64,000 bases of DNA from Euglena gracilis (Eukaryota; Euglenida; Euglenophyceae; Euglenales): assembly GCA_039621445.1 (NCBI GenBank), contig CP154956.1:39892553-39956552 (forward strand). The letters run 5' to 3'. Of this stretch, positions 34,501-43,300 are shown one piece after another (positions within the stretch are counted from its first letter, which is position 1; every line of letters starts with the position of its first letter). The position numbers were made by a program, and so were the translations under genes. Below the pieces are notes generated by a model. The model saw only the letters and a list, made by a program, of their open reading frames with translations. It was not told where the DNA came from and ran no database searches.

Positions 34501-36887
34501 CAGTCGTCATTTGAGGGGCAATAAGGAAGATGAAAATCTGGCCCTTCACACCGCACAGGTGAAATCCTCTGGTGGGTGGTTCCTCCGTTTGATTTGAAAA
34601 ATTTGGGCATGATGCTGAACAATATCTCAGCAACTTAAATTTAAGTATCATAAAATATCCGCAAATGGTTCCTTGAACTACCACATATAATGCATGACAA
34701 AAAAAAAGCTCTGGAGAAGTCTGGCCTTGAAAAAAAAGACAGGTACAATGGCAACTTTCCTCACATCCACAAAAACATCCGTCTTCACCGGTTGTGATGC
34801 GGTTGATCAGGGTGGAGTGGCCAGCCATGCACGGTGCTGGCGCTGATGCTGATGCAGTTGCCAATGTATGTCTGCCGGGGGCTGGCGATGGCATTGAGGC
34901 TCTGCAGTTGGTACAGTGGCACTGGTATGGAAAAGAGGACCTGTGGCAGGGGGAGGGTGGCCTTGGCCAGGTGGCTGGTCCTGGAGAGGGGGAAAAGCCA
35001 CACAAAGAAAGGTGCACCACACCCAATTTTTGACGACAGAGACTTTCACGTTATATGTTTGTAAATGTCACTGTGTGTCTACACAACAACACAGCCCAAA
35101 CAAAACATTTGAATTGAAACATAAACACATATAATTATACACCACTATTAAAAACTTCAGAAGGTGTGGGGACAGAACAAAAATCATTTGATTGCCACCC
35201 ACAGCTGAGCCCATCTTCACCAATGGCAGACTTGATAGCCCCCCCCCCCCCAACTGCTTCTCTGACCCAAAGATGTCTGTTGCGATGTTGGCTGATGTTC
35301 ACTTTTGATGTGTTCACCAAAAGTGTCTTTCTGTGTGTTTTATGCACCGGAAAAGTGTTCATCAAAAAAAACCCGTGCTGGAAAAAAAGGTGGCCCTCGG
35401 CGCGGTGCTGACCACCAACAGCGGCTGCACCGCGACGGCCCCCGTCGCCGACCCGTTCCAGACGGGCAGGTCCGTGGCCGCCCCGGTCCCCAGGGTGCGC
35501 TGCCAGCCCGGCACCCCCGGCACCACCAGCGTCACGTTGCGGCGGCAGGGGCTGGCGCAACGCATGCAGAGTTGCACGCAGTGTGGAAGACGATACACAA
35601 ACCATTTTGGGACCGGACTCCGAAGCCCCCAAAATGGAGTGTGTCCAGGAACCCAAAAAGCCAACGCCGAAAGAAAAGGTCTAAAACCATTTCGCAGTAA
35701 CGGGTGCTGATGGGACACCTGTAACACCGAACGTGCAACGCACACCACGCCACTCACCATCCTGCAACACAACACACAACTGACGCAAGCCCCTGCAGTG
35801 GGAATCGAGGCTGCTGATGCGCAGGAGCGGCGTGGCAAAGTCCGCCGGGCATCCCGCGGGGGCACCGTATGTGACGTTGAGGGCTGGGGTCAGGCACCGG
35901 AAGGCTTTCGGAGAAAGCGTGCCACACATTGCTCACAACCCCCTGAGATTGGTTTGGTTTAAGGCCCAAAAGAGTTCCCGGAGAACAATTTGGATACCCA
36001 CCATCAATCACTGAGGCCAATAGAATTGGGATCACTTGATGTTGATGCTTTCTGAAGATGTCCTGAACGTTCCTTGATACGAAGAAACGTAGCATCGAAA
36101 GGACAGTCAATTTGCGATTTTAGTTTTAGTTTTTTTAGTTTTGATTTGGATGATGGATGGATGGATGGATGGATGGATGGATGGATGATGGATGGATGGA
36201 TGATGGATGATGGATGGATGGATGGATGGATGGATGATTTGGATGGCGGTTTGCGGCCTTTGGACTGCCATTCCAGGCGAGGGTGGCAGGGCCTGGGAGG
36301 GGGCGGGGGGATAGTGACCAGGGACCCCTGGAAGCAGACGTCGAAGTGGGGCCTCCAGGCACAGCCGGGGACGCTGCTGCAGGTGGGGCCTGGGGGGCCC
36401 CGGGCCGGAGGCAGGGGCTGGAACTGCACATTGCTGCTGCTCCGAGTGTTGCTGCCGACGCGTGCGGCTTTCGGCGATGGGACGGCGCGTTTTGTCAGGA
36501 CGGGCGCAAGGAATAGAGCGTACGGCAGGAGGGGTTTCGGGCCAGCGCGCAAGAATGAAAGCGGCAAAGACTCGCTGCAAGGTGAGCGCAGAGCCGCGGG
36601 AAAGCGGGAGGCATTGCCACGGGCAACCGGGCCGCCCAGCACAGACTCCTCCGTGATGAAGTCGCAGAGGGTGGCGTTGGCGGCCACCGCCGGGAAGGCG
36701 CAGGGGCGGGGGTCCACCGGGAAGGAGCGCTGCACCCCCAGCAGGCGTTGCCGCCGGCCCCCCAGCTCGGCGGCTGGGGTGGGCCACAAGAAGCTTCCAC
36801 AGCTCTAACTCTGCCCCCAATACCATGCCCCAGAGACACCGGCACTGCCACGACGGCGGTGCTGGACAGCGGTACCAGGGCCAGGCA
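10227..36887 (-). CDS. Large multi-exon cell-surface protein (sequon-rich ectodomain, membrane segment, cytoplasmic part)
   Basis: Not recognised to family level. About thirty short GC-rich exons on the minus strand follow one style. From 36.9 to 20.4 kb the readable frames are rich in N-glycosylation sequons; fourteen were counted (such as NATLC, NVTYG, NLTVT, NSSLR, NLSWA, NGTCG). They also hold paired cysteines, beta-type segments and, at 27.7-26.1 kb, alanine/leucine-rich helices of the sort seen in REJ and GAIN modules of polycystins and adhesion receptors. Around 18.5 kb a hydrophobic membrane helix appears. Beyond it the frames become acidic or proline- and arginine-rich, and sequons nearly vanish. 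This order suggests ectodomain, membrane, cytoplasm. Introns are of both the nonconventional and the GT-AG kind. It may start near 36.9 kb or be the continuation of the glycosyltransferase-like gene upstream. Most exon ends here are approximate, and some exons are surely missed. Confidence 0.5.
11020..11235 (-). CDS. Exon, charged cytoplasmic-type sequence
   Basis: The minus frame contains [20 protein letters not shown] and then an arginine cluster ([10 protein letters not shown]). The other two frames are low-complexity proline or arginine strings. Flanked by intron-like sequence on both sides. No domain was recognised. Confidence 0.4.
12260..12390 (-). CDS. Probable exon, frame uncertain
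   Basis: A GC-rich island between AT-rich flanks. The best minus frame reads [19 protein letters not shown] and continues [11 protein letters not shown]; a second frame is also open. Called from composition and position in the series only. Confidence 0.3.
13290..13560 (-). CDS. Exon of the large surface-protein gene
   Basis: The minus frame includes [20 protein letters not shown] and then [15 protein letters not shown], a mixture of acidic and hydrophobic residues unlike the shadow frames, which are pure arginine/glycine/proline. No family was recognised. Confidence 0.4.
13890..13990 (-). CDS. Exon of the large surface-protein gene
   Basis: The minus frame reads [20 protein letters not shown]. 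The island is short, GC-rich and flanked by long G/C runs (13,884-13,897 and 14,040-14,090). Boundaries are approximate. Confidence 0.35.
14480..14620 (-). CDS. Exon of the large surface-protein gene
   Basis: The minus frame reads [17 protein letters not shown] and continues [19 protein letters not shown], a well-mixed acidic sequence. An adjoining GC-rich island at about 14,760-14,890 may hold another exon, but none of its frames is convincing. Confidence 0.4.
15630..15800 (-). CDS. Exon of the large surface-protein gene, acidic
   Basis: The minus frame reads [20 protein letters not shown], then [19 protein letters not shown] and [10 protein letters not shown]. The acidic/aromatic composition with no sequons fits a cytoplasmic position downstream of the membrane helix at 18.5 kb. 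Confidence 0.45.
15801..18174. other. Intronic or spacer sequence without recognised exons
   Basis: Contains G/C-run hairpins near 16,120-16,160 and 16,805-16,865, a copy of the GCGC stem motif at 16,734-16,770, CA-type simple repeats near 17,580-17,640, and an extremely AT-rich stretch at 18,080-18,160. A GC-richer island near 17,740-17,880 gave no convincing frame. Confidence 0.5.
18175..18345 (-). CDS. Exon following the membrane segment
   Basis: The minus frame reads [20 protein letters not shown], then [11 protein letters not shown] and EALLAWHRR. It is strongly basic, as expected for the cytoplasmic side just after a membrane helix. The frame ends in TGA near 18,178, so either the splice site precedes it or this is a terminal exon. 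The CTG for a nonconventional acceptor is present before GCCAAG, but the phase does not match the upstream donor, so the left junction is unresolved. Confidence 0.45.
18479..18582 (-). CDS. Exon encoding a membrane helix
   Basis: The minus frame, 34 codons, contains [17 protein letters not shown], a hydrophobic run long enough to span a membrane, followed by TVVDD. The donor is a textbook GTGAGT after 18,479. The right end fits the nonconventional rule, with CTG at -8 to -6. It marks the switch from a sequon-rich to a charged protein. Confidence 0.55.
18583..20454. other. Intron-like stretch with repeat copies
   Basis: Holds two copies of the GCGC stem motif (19,200-19,235 and 19,320-19,355), a third degenerate one near 19,640-19,690, and several copies of a CTGACCGGGGGGG...GTTGGACAT element (19,030-19,530). 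A weak GC-rich island near 20,110-20,180 is not called. Confidence 0.5.
20455..20620 (-). CDS. Exon of the ectodomain
   Basis: The minus frame reads [20 protein letters not shown] and continues with a small-residue alanine/glycine-rich stretch ([12 protein letters not shown]). One sequon (NAT). Shadow frames are arginine/histidine-rich. Boundaries are approximate. Confidence 0.45.
20621..22229. other. Intron-like stretch with an element copy
   Basis: At about 21,580-21,850 it carries a diverged copy of a sequence also found at 545-770, 9,905-9,965 and 47,060-47,290 (GCGC stem, AAGAAAAT...CACTATTTTTGG, G/C hairpins, CTACCACCTACCTCAAAAC). No exon is supported. Confidence 0.5.
22230..22580 (-). 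CDS. Two ectodomain exons, second with GPS-like cysteine spacing
   Basis: The right part (about 22,440-22,580) reads [20 protein letters not shown]. The left part (about 22,230-22,350) reads [20 protein letters not shown], then GTCGMRV, a cysteine pair about 18 residues apart with a sequon, placed just before the membrane region where adhesion-type receptors have a GPS motif. The HLS/T cleavage triad was not found, so a true GPS is only a suggestion. Confidence 0.45.
23290..23465 (-). CDS. Ectodomain exon
   Basis: The minus frame reads [20 protein letters not shown], then [18 protein letters not shown], with one sequon. GC-rich island with clear codon bias; ends approximate. The adjoining stretch 23,466-23,700 has G/C-run hairpins. 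Confidence 0.45.
23466..25544. other. Intron-like stretch with repeat copies
   Basis: No exon was recognised. It contains a diverged member of the CAGTGGCGYGG...GAAATGCCACTTTGGGC family (25,190-25,380) and GGCCAAGTTCGGCCAAG tandem pieces near 25,070-25,100. Confidence 0.5.
25545..25790 (-). CDS. Ectodomain exon, beta-type with sequon
   Basis: The minus frame reads [20 protein letters not shown], then [20 protein letters not shown] and [13 protein letters not shown]. Sequon NLS, one cysteine. Reading is continuous for about 80 codons, whereas the other frames are runs of arginine/proline/serine. Confidence 0.5.
26150..26235 (-). CDS. Ectodomain exon, helical
   Basis: GT-AG acceptor CCCACAG at the right end, then a frame reading [20 protein letters not shown], an amphipathic helix like those in GAIN subdomain A. 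Short exon; the left end is uncertain. Confidence 0.45.
26655..27140 (-). CDS. Cluster of about three ectodomain exons
   Basis: Three readable minus segments in different frames, implying separate exons: around 27,050-27,140 ([20 protein letters not shown]), 26,775-26,915 ([18 protein letters not shown], then [12 protein letters not shown]) and 26,655-26,770 ([20 protein letters not shown]). The last is strongly helical and resembles the leucine-rich helices of REJ/GAIN regions. The C-rich run at 26,767-26,778 separates the last two. Confidence 0.4.
27485..27685 (-). CDS. Ectodomain exon with helical repeat-like segment
   Basis: 67 codons between a CTGCAG acceptor and a GTATAT donor. The frame includes [20 protein letters not shown] and [16 protein letters not shown], with three sequons and one cysteine. 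The helix pattern recalls the region before the autoproteolysis domain in polycystin-1-like proteins; no sequence-level match could be tested. Confidence 0.55.
28345..28503 (-). CDS. Ectodomain exon
   Basis: The minus frame reads [20 protein letters not shown], then [19 protein letters not shown], a beta-type stretch with two cysteines about 22 residues apart, CUB- or Ig-like in flavour. The right boundary is within a few bases of 28,500. Confidence 0.5.
28866..28939 (-). CDS. Ectodomain exon with sequon
   Basis: Acceptor CACTGCAG at the right end; the frame reads [20 protein letters not shown]. The donor is GATGTCCAG, which fits both GT-AG (GT) and the CAG +4 rule. Sequon NLT. Confidence 0.5.
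29574..29680 (-). CDS. Ectodomain exon with canonical GT-AG ends
   Basis: Acceptor CTCACAG and donor GTAAGT frame a segment reading [20 protein letters not shown], then PLVN. This is the clearest conventional exon in this gene. Beta-type sequence; no cysteine. Confidence 0.55.
30385..30560 (-). CDS. Cysteine-rich ectodomain exon
   Basis: The minus frame reads [20 protein letters not shown], then [20 protein letters not shown] and [14 protein letters not shown], ending at a strong GTGAGG donor after 30,385. Three cysteines and a sequon. Upstream in the same frame lies [14 protein letters not shown], which could extend the exon rightward. Confidence 0.5.
31018..31606 (-). repeat. Inverted diverged copy of the satellite spacer
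   Basis: Reverse complement of the spacer at 1-372: it carries CTCTTATCCCTTTATGGGTA, the G-rich bend, the TGAGCGACTGGATTTCTAG segment, the GTCCAAACTGGGCAGGATT segment and finally GACAATGAAGCAAAATCAAA. Diverged by perhaps 15-20 percent, and not followed by 162-bp monomers. It sits inside an intron of the large gene, so the spacer behaves as a dispersed element and not only as satellite. Confidence 0.85.
31607..33159. other. AT-rich intron without exons
   Basis: Long AT-rich stretch with two diverged copies of one sequence, about 31,740-32,290 and 32,340-32,840 (shared CACAATTTTGGGTTGT, AAACTTCATT, AAGAAATGCRCATCCAAAA, GGATCCCCACCATA). This is a direct duplication of roughly 600 bp. A GGCCATTTTAGGCC tandem run lies at 33,095-33,152. 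Confidence 0.6.
33160..33420 (-). CDS. Probable ectodomain exon, low complexity
   Basis: GC-rich island; the best minus frame includes [19 protein letters not shown] and [19 protein letters not shown]. Alanine/proline-rich, so frame choice is less secure than elsewhere. Confidence 0.35.
33617..33976. mobile_element. 360-bp element with terminal inverted repeats (family CAGGGTTYGATATAAGGA)
   Basis: Begins CAGGGTTCGATATAAGGA and ends TCCTTATATCAAACCCTG, an 18-bp inverted repeat with one mismatch. Inside are G/C-run hairpins, the CAGTGGCGCGG motif and the GCGC stem motif. No coding capacity, so it looks like a nonautonomous inverted-repeat element. Lies in an intron. Relatives occur at 60,666-60,876. 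Confidence 0.75.
34815..34940 (-). CDS. Ectodomain exon
   Basis: Acceptor CTGCCACAG at the right end; the frame from GTC reads [20 protein letters not shown], then [18 protein letters not shown]. Beta-type sequence with one cysteine; the left end is uncertain. Confidence 0.45.
35385..35573 (-). CDS. Cysteine-rich ectodomain exon with sequons
   Basis: The minus frame reads [20 protein letters not shown], then [20 protein letters not shown] and [12 protein letters not shown]. Three cysteines near the start and two sequons. Three possible CTG-type acceptors at the right end all give the same phase. Confidence 0.5.
35786..35885 (-). CDS. Ectodomain exon
   Basis: The minus frame reads [20 protein letters not shown], then RISSLDSHC. 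The right end can be spliced either as GT-AG (acceptor CCCCAG) or nonconventionally (CTG at -8); both keep frame with the exon at 36,363-36,490. One sequon. Confidence 0.5.
36149..36237 (+). repeat. (GGAT)n microsatellite
   Basis: Tetranucleotide repeat with a few TGA interruptions, in an intron. It gives a serine/isoleucine/histidine/proline pseudo-frame on the minus strand that is not coding. Confidence 0.95.
36363..36490 (-). CDS. Ectodomain exon
   Basis: Starts with a nonconventional acceptor (CTG ACAAA, then ACGCGCC) in phase with the preceding exon. Reads [20 protein letters not shown], then [19 protein letters not shown]. The left end is either 36,363 (GT donor) or 36,383 (CAG at +4 to +6). 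Confidence 0.55.
36581..36736 (-). CDS. Ectodomain exon with two sequons
   Basis: Both ends obey the CAG/CTG rule: the acceptor has CTG at -8 to -6, and the donor is TTGCAG after 36,581. Reads [20 protein letters not shown], then [20 protein letters not shown] and [12 protein letters not shown]. 156 bp, in phase with both neighbours. Confidence 0.6.
36817..36887 (-). CDS. Exon at the left end of the glycosyltransferase/ectodomain boundary
   Basis: Reads [20 protein letters not shown], then HGIG. The donor GGGCAG (CAG at +4 to +6) joins in phase to the exon at 36,736. The hydrophobic run could be a beta strand inside a longer protein. If the ATG codons just upstream (about 36,925-36,950) are used, it could instead be the signal anchor of a separate gene. 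Confidence 0.45.
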
Positions 36888-37140
36888 CGGCCCAGTGGGG
36901 GACCGGGTGCCCCCGCTGCAGCACATTCTCCCAGGAGTAAAGGCCATTGAGGCCTGGGCTTGCCTGCAGGGCCCTGGAAGCCTCCCAGTGGCACACACTG
37001 TGAGTCCAATGAGGGACGCTGTAGCCCCTCAATCATGTGGGAGTCATCCGGTACCTGTAGGACAAAGCGTCCCCAACAAATGATAAAACCTGTTCTTGGG
37101 GAAGAACAGTACACCCCACCATTTGCCACGGCACCGCGCA

Positions 37141-37143
37141 AAG

Positions 37144-37222
<79 letters not shown>

Positions 37223-37302
37223 AAAAAAAAAAAAAAAATCAAAAAAAAAAAAAAAAAAAAAATTATTATGAAAAAAAATAAAAAAAAAAAAAAAAAAAAA
37301 AA
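37141..37302 (+). repeat. Poly-A tract
   Basis: About 160 bp of almost pure A with rare C, T or G, on the plus strand (poly-T in the direction of the genes). Could be a relic of a retroposed transcript, but no target-site duplication or upstream gene body was recognised. It produces lysine-only and phenylalanine-only pseudo-frames. Confidence 0.95.
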
Positions 37303-37398
37303 GGAAAAACTTTGGCAAAATCGGCGGCCCCGAAAAAAAGGGAAGGCCTGGTGGGGGGGGGGATCCTCCCACGCACCAGCCATAGGGTTTCCGGGATT

Positions 37399-40300
37399 TC
37401 AGTATGTACAGCCGGGGGGGGGGGGGGCTCCACCCCAGCCGTGTCCATCCCAAGCCTTGGCCAACAGGTAGGCAGCGTAGTCGTCGGCGGTGGGGCCGGG
37501 GATGGGCTCGCAGGCTGCGGCCGGCTGGCTGGCGTGCCACTCCCGCCACGCCGCGCAGAATTGGTCGCGCTGGGCAGTGCGGAGCACGAGCTGGCTTGGC
37601 CCCACGGCGGTGGCGGGCACAGGTCCTTGCATGTAACTCCAGTCGGCTGGGCATGTGACGAACTAATCCCCCTCAAAAAAACCTGGCGGGGCGCTTGCTC
37701 CTGGCAGTGGCCGAATAACTTGGCGGGGGGAGGCCCAAATAACCTGGCAGGGGGGGGCAGGGCCAAAAGTTGGCTCCAGTAACCTGGCACTCCGTCAGGT
37801 TGTTTGGCGGTGATTTGGGGGGGGGGAACTTCAAACCATGTCAAATGTGGTGTGGTGTGGTGGGGTGGGGCTGACCACACCACACTGCGGTCACCCGTGT
37901 GGTGTGGTGTGGCTCCCACAGGTGGATCTGCGCCTCACTGCAAAGGCTTCCATTGCCTCCTGCCGCCTTCCCTCTTGTTTGTGTGGGGCACACCCCCCTT
38001 GGCCCTTGGCAGGGTAGACCTGCAGCAGGAGGGGATGGGATATGGGCGTGCACCGCCATGGTCAGGTCCACATGGCCCGTCGGGGCGCAGCCAACTGCCA
38101 GCGGAGGGCTGGATGGGGGCTAGATGGGGGGGGGGGTTGTATGGGTGCTTGATGGATGAACGGGGGGGCGAAACGGGTGTGAAAAGGGGTAAAGGCAATC
38201 AGGCAAAACATTCTTGCGCCAGGGTGGGGAATCATCAGACGCTTGATGAGATTTCTGAGATAAATGAAATGTGTGAGGGAATCTTCGCGTTGGCGTTTGC
38301 TCATATCCAGAGAAGTTCTTGGCGCGGCCCATCGTATACACACAGACGTCAGAATCTTGGCTAGGAATCCTTTCCTGGCACTGCCCCAGTTTCTAGTGAA
38401 AAAAAGCATTCTCTCCTTCCCAGGTGATTTACCCAAAGTGATTTTTCCAAGGTGGTTTTCAGGTCCGTTTTGGTGGCTGGCATCAAGTTTTTTTGTGAAC
38501 CCGGGTATCCACAAATATGCCCGTTTTCACTGTAGGGGGTGATTATTTGTGTACTTCGGTAATTTCATGGTTTTTTGGCAAAACCTTGGTTGGCATGTGG
38601 TGCACACCTGTTCTCCCAGGACACTGCATAATATTTGGCAGATTAGCCTGCAGGTTTTTCCATTTTCTCCCTGAGGGGGTAATAAACCCAGATTAAATGT
38701 TTGAACATCGAGTATGGTTGATTTGTTGGAATCACAAATGTTGTTCATCCCTTGCACCTCGGGGCACCTTCTACTCTAGGGTGCAAACAGACACATGCGG
38801 GGGTGGGGGGGGGGTTTTGGCTTGTATGGGCAATGGCGGTTGTGCTCAATACCGCCACCCTTTGTTAACACGGTGGGCCCACCCCCCAAGGGGGGTTCCT
38901 GAGGCCAGCCTCTTGTGCACAACTTTCCCAACCAGAGGAGAGGACCGACCCGCATGTCCCCTCTCGCTCTCCCCCTCTGTCGCTCCTTTCCTCCATGGTC
39001 CCCGTGTGGCAATCAGTGAAAAACAAAGGAATGGTGTTCCATACCGCAGAGTCCCACCTTGTTTTTCGTGTCCTCCACAAACCCCCTGCCCAAACCTTTC
39101 CCTAGGTTTCACTTTCCACTGAGTTTTTTACTGAGGGAACTTGCTGAGACCATGGGTTTGGCAGTGGAGGTCTGCAAAAGAGCAACAGGGTTAAAACACC
39201 TGAGTTTTGCTGAGTGAACGGTTTAAAGAAAGAACGGCGGGGGGAAAAAGATTTGGGCATGAATGATCCAAAACCATGCTTTTAATGACTGCAAATAAAA
39301 CCTGAGGGGGCTTAGGGGTAATGGATTAAAACATACGCAACGAATTTTGTTTTGCAACTGACCACATAATGTGCCGGCCCCGTCTTTTGTTTCCCTTGAA
39401 AATGGCCCTTTGAGGTCTGTGCTGGCAGGTGTGCAACCGTGCACCCTTTGTTACCTGACAGACGGCCGGTACTACCCTGAGGCCTACCAAGGACCCTGAC
39501 AATTTCCCCCAAACTCTGCATCCCAGAAGCGCGGATGCACATTTTCACTGAACCCAAATTTTATGACTCAACGAGAAAAGTGCATTCTGCCTAAACCCCC
39601 AGGGGCCGAGATTTGGGTTCCTGTCATACCTGAGAACCTGTCAGGGTCTCTCTTGGGAAATTGTCAGGGTCCAGTGGCACCGTCCAACCTGTCAGGGTCA
39701 TTTTTCATTGACGTTACACTCATGCCCCACCTGGGAAACTGCCAGGGTCTTGCCCATGTGAGCATTGAGGATGGTTCCATGCACCTTCCAGATTGGGTGT
39801 AAACACAAGGAAACTAAGCTGTTTGGCTGTTTGGCTTCATCACGACCGCAGAGCCCACCCCTTGTTTTTGCCCCAGCAACAACATGCCGTTTGAAGCTGC
39901 TTCGTCACGGCTACGTGGCTGGACACACACTCTGTGCGGCATGCAAAACACGGGTGATCCAGACCAACCTGGACCTGACTTTGCCATAGTTCCATCGTTC
40001 ACTGACGAGTGCCAATGGCTTCTGGGGGCAGGGCCAGGAGACCTTGGGCTGAGAACGGGAAGCACCTCATGGCAGGTATAGAGTGCAGCCCTACCAGGCA
40101 CCGGCCCAAGTCCAAAGAATGCCCACTTGCATGTTTTGGAAAGCCAAGGAGAGTGTGCAGGTGCGCGTTTTTTGGAATGGACGGCAGACTGTGCAATGGA
40201 GGAATCCGTGCACACGCACGGATGATTTTTCCTGAACTTCCTCCCCTTGTCCAACGACCACGAATGTTTGGCTCCAACCAGGGGGGCAGTCCCGAAAAAG

Positions 40301-43300
40301 CCAAAAACTCATCTGCGACTCAGGGGCTCGTTAGACAAGGGGGGGAGGAGACCATGTCTTTAAATTGGTCATAGATGGCCATTTTAGGCTGCTGTTGGCC
40401 CTTTTTGGGCTTATTTTGTCACGTTGGCAACTTTTGGCCATTTTGGAGACTTTCGGCCATTTATTAACCATATTTGGCAATTCTTAACCAACTTAAGCCA
40501 TTTTAGCGGCTTTTTGGCCATCTGACACAATCTTGCACAATACCAAGCTCCTTTTAGAAATTTATGCCAATTTTTGCCACTCTGGGTTCCAGGGATCCTC
40601 ACACGTCCGTGCTGGCCGAAGCCAAAATGTATCCGGGATTTTCCGTGATTTTCCATGATTTTCCGTGATTTTCTGTGAATTTCCTGTTTCCGGAAAAGGC
40701 CAAAAGCCACATTCCATTCTGCACCGGAGCCATATTTGGGCAGTTGTGCAGCAGATTGTTTCTCCATATTATAGTCCTGGAGATCCTCCAGGGCCTCGAC
40801 AACAGCTGAAGCCAATTCCGAGTGCTCAACCCCCAAGTTAAGCCCTTTGCAATCCAACTGAACGCATGCTACAATGTAGATCTTCCCTTGCATACCTAAA
40901 AAATGTTTATGGTCGCACGCCCAGAACTGTCCTATCCACACCTGAATGTGAAAATAAAAAACGTACAGGAGGGAAAAAAACAACCTTTTGTCCTTGAATT
41001 TTTTTCTTGATTGCCCCTAAATGGGTTGCCAAAACCCTGTCAACGGACCGATGTAGCAATTGACCCTTCTGGATGCAGACTGGGCGAAAGGTGGAAGGTC
41101 ATTCTGAATAAGCAAAAAACGTCCCTTGTGTATTTCTGGAGACACCTCTGTTGCTTTTGTTGTCCAATTTTGTGACCGGGAGACCAGAATGGAGGAAAGC
41201 GGCCACAAAATCATCTGTGATTGTCTGAATGAGGTTTTGCTTGATTGTCTGTTTGGAAAGGCAGAGAATGTGCAAAACATCCCATCAAAATGCATCTGCA
41301 CAAACAAAACACATTCAAAAAAAACTCCACCTCAATTTGTTTTTTTTTCCGAACCCTCCGCCTCATCCGTGAATTTCCGTGATTTTCCGTGATTTCCGTG
41401 AAATGGCCTTCCATCCATTTCCGTGATCCTCCGTAAATTTCCGTCAATTTCCTTTTCAGGACGTGTGAGGATCCCTGTGGGTTCCTATATCGTTTCCTTG
41501 CCTGCCAATTACACCCCTCCACAGAGGTGGTTCCTTGAAAAAAGGAAGCTTGTTTTAGGACATTTGAGAAAAAGTAGGTCAGTCAATACTTCCGTTCCTT
41601 CCTTCACGGTGCCAGTCAGCCATCTGTGCAGCAGGGCCAGGTGACCTTGGGCCTCCATCCAAAAACAAATGTTTGAAAGGATCCCTTGTCGAGGCAGTAG
41701 GAACTGCCGGCCGGAGTATACGATGCCACGGGCAGAGAACCGTTGAGCGTCTCTGGCAGAGACCCACACGGATGCGGTGTGCAAAAAAAGAAAAACCGTA
41801 ACTTTTAGAGATTGGAGAACCACAAAACCAGGAGCATGTGCAGAGAAGAGGACATACACCAGTATTTTCTTGATCAAACAAGCACACATGATTGATACAA
41901 ATCAAACAGATAGATCGAGAGATCAATTTTATCAAGGTGTCTGACAATGGCTAATTCAAACCAAGAATAATTCAAAAAAATGCATGTAAACCCCCCCCAA
42001 AATAAGACCCCGGGTCCATTTCATGGGTCGGTTGCTGGAAAGCCCAGGGGGGGTGTTATTCATGGGGGGGGGGGGTCCTTTTTATGGATTTTTGCTCGAA
42101 AATTTTTCGACCCCCCAAAATGTCCAAAAACGCCCCCCAAAATACCAACTTTCGAGAAATTCGGCGCTTCGCGCCAGGCAAATAAGGGAAAATATGCTGA
42201 ATTGTGTGAAAACTGTCCCAAAATGGCAGATTAATACATTTTTTAACAATTCCCACAAGAAAATATGCGCTCAGCTCGGGCAGATTTCACCTGGGCCCAA
42301 TCTCAGGTCAACCAGTTGACGTGAGTCAGCGCAGAAGACAACAACATCATTCCTTGGCTGCAGTGTTGGGAGGGTCTCTGGACACACGAAGGTCCACACG
42401 GTGGCGGAAGTCGAAGAACACGTTTGTGTACAAGAACCAGGGGGTGTCGATTGGCGCTGAACACCAATCAAACCAAACGCTGTCGTTCCGAGCCACCTGA
42501 AAAATGAACAATAGGGCAGTGTTGTTGAATGCAGCACATGTGCATTTAACGCAATGCTAAAATAAACAATAAATAATAATAATCAAATAAATGATGAAGC
42601 TTCTCAAAAACCAAGCAAATCGTCAAAATTCAGGGGGGGAGACTTTCAGGGGAATGCACGGCCGGGGTGTATAGTACAGGGGCAGGTGGGGTGATTGAGA
42701 GCCCCCCAGTCAAAGAGAGGGAGACCCCAAACACCAAAACAGTGGCACGGCAAAAGTGAATCATTTCGGCCCAAAAGCATCTTCACGCTGACGCTGGGCC
42801 GAAAAAAATATGCCTCCCAAAATCGACCCAAAATGCCATTTAGGCATCTTTGGCACAAATTTGTCAAAGTTAACAAAAATTTTGCACAAAGCACAAAGCA
42901 GCAAGCACCGGAAGGTGAAATGGTGTCTTTTCGGGGGTCCCGGGTCAGTTCGGACTCCCTTGTCAGGTGAGGGAGTCTGGAGTCTAGAGTGTGGCCAAGG
43001 TGGCGGCACCCCACCTATTGAAACCCTCCTAAAACCGGACCCTGGGGGTGCTGCTGCCGCTGGGATGGGTTGGCTTACATTTCTCTTCTCAGAACAGCAC
43101 TGAAAAGCTTCATATTGCTCTGTTTTGTTGAGCGAGACAGGAAGGTACACACGCATTCCAGAGCATACACTTCTTTAAGGTTTTGCAGATTCCGGGGGGG
43201 GGGGGCTGCTGCGTTCTGGGACAGAAAGTGAAGGAAACTGGGTGCTGCTTCGCAACCGCCGACGGCACACCTCCTGAAATGCCACGTCCACCGCCCCCAT

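Noticed and set aside
33949-34524. 191-codon plus-strand frame
   Set aside because: Starts inside the end of an inverted-repeat element and continues through AT-rich intron sequence. Low complexity, with no codon bias like the real exons.
36107-37654. 515-codon minus-strand frame with polyphenylalanine
   Set aside because: It runs through the poly-A tract and the (GGAT)n repeat. Only its parts coinciding with called exon islands look coding, and those read better in other frames.
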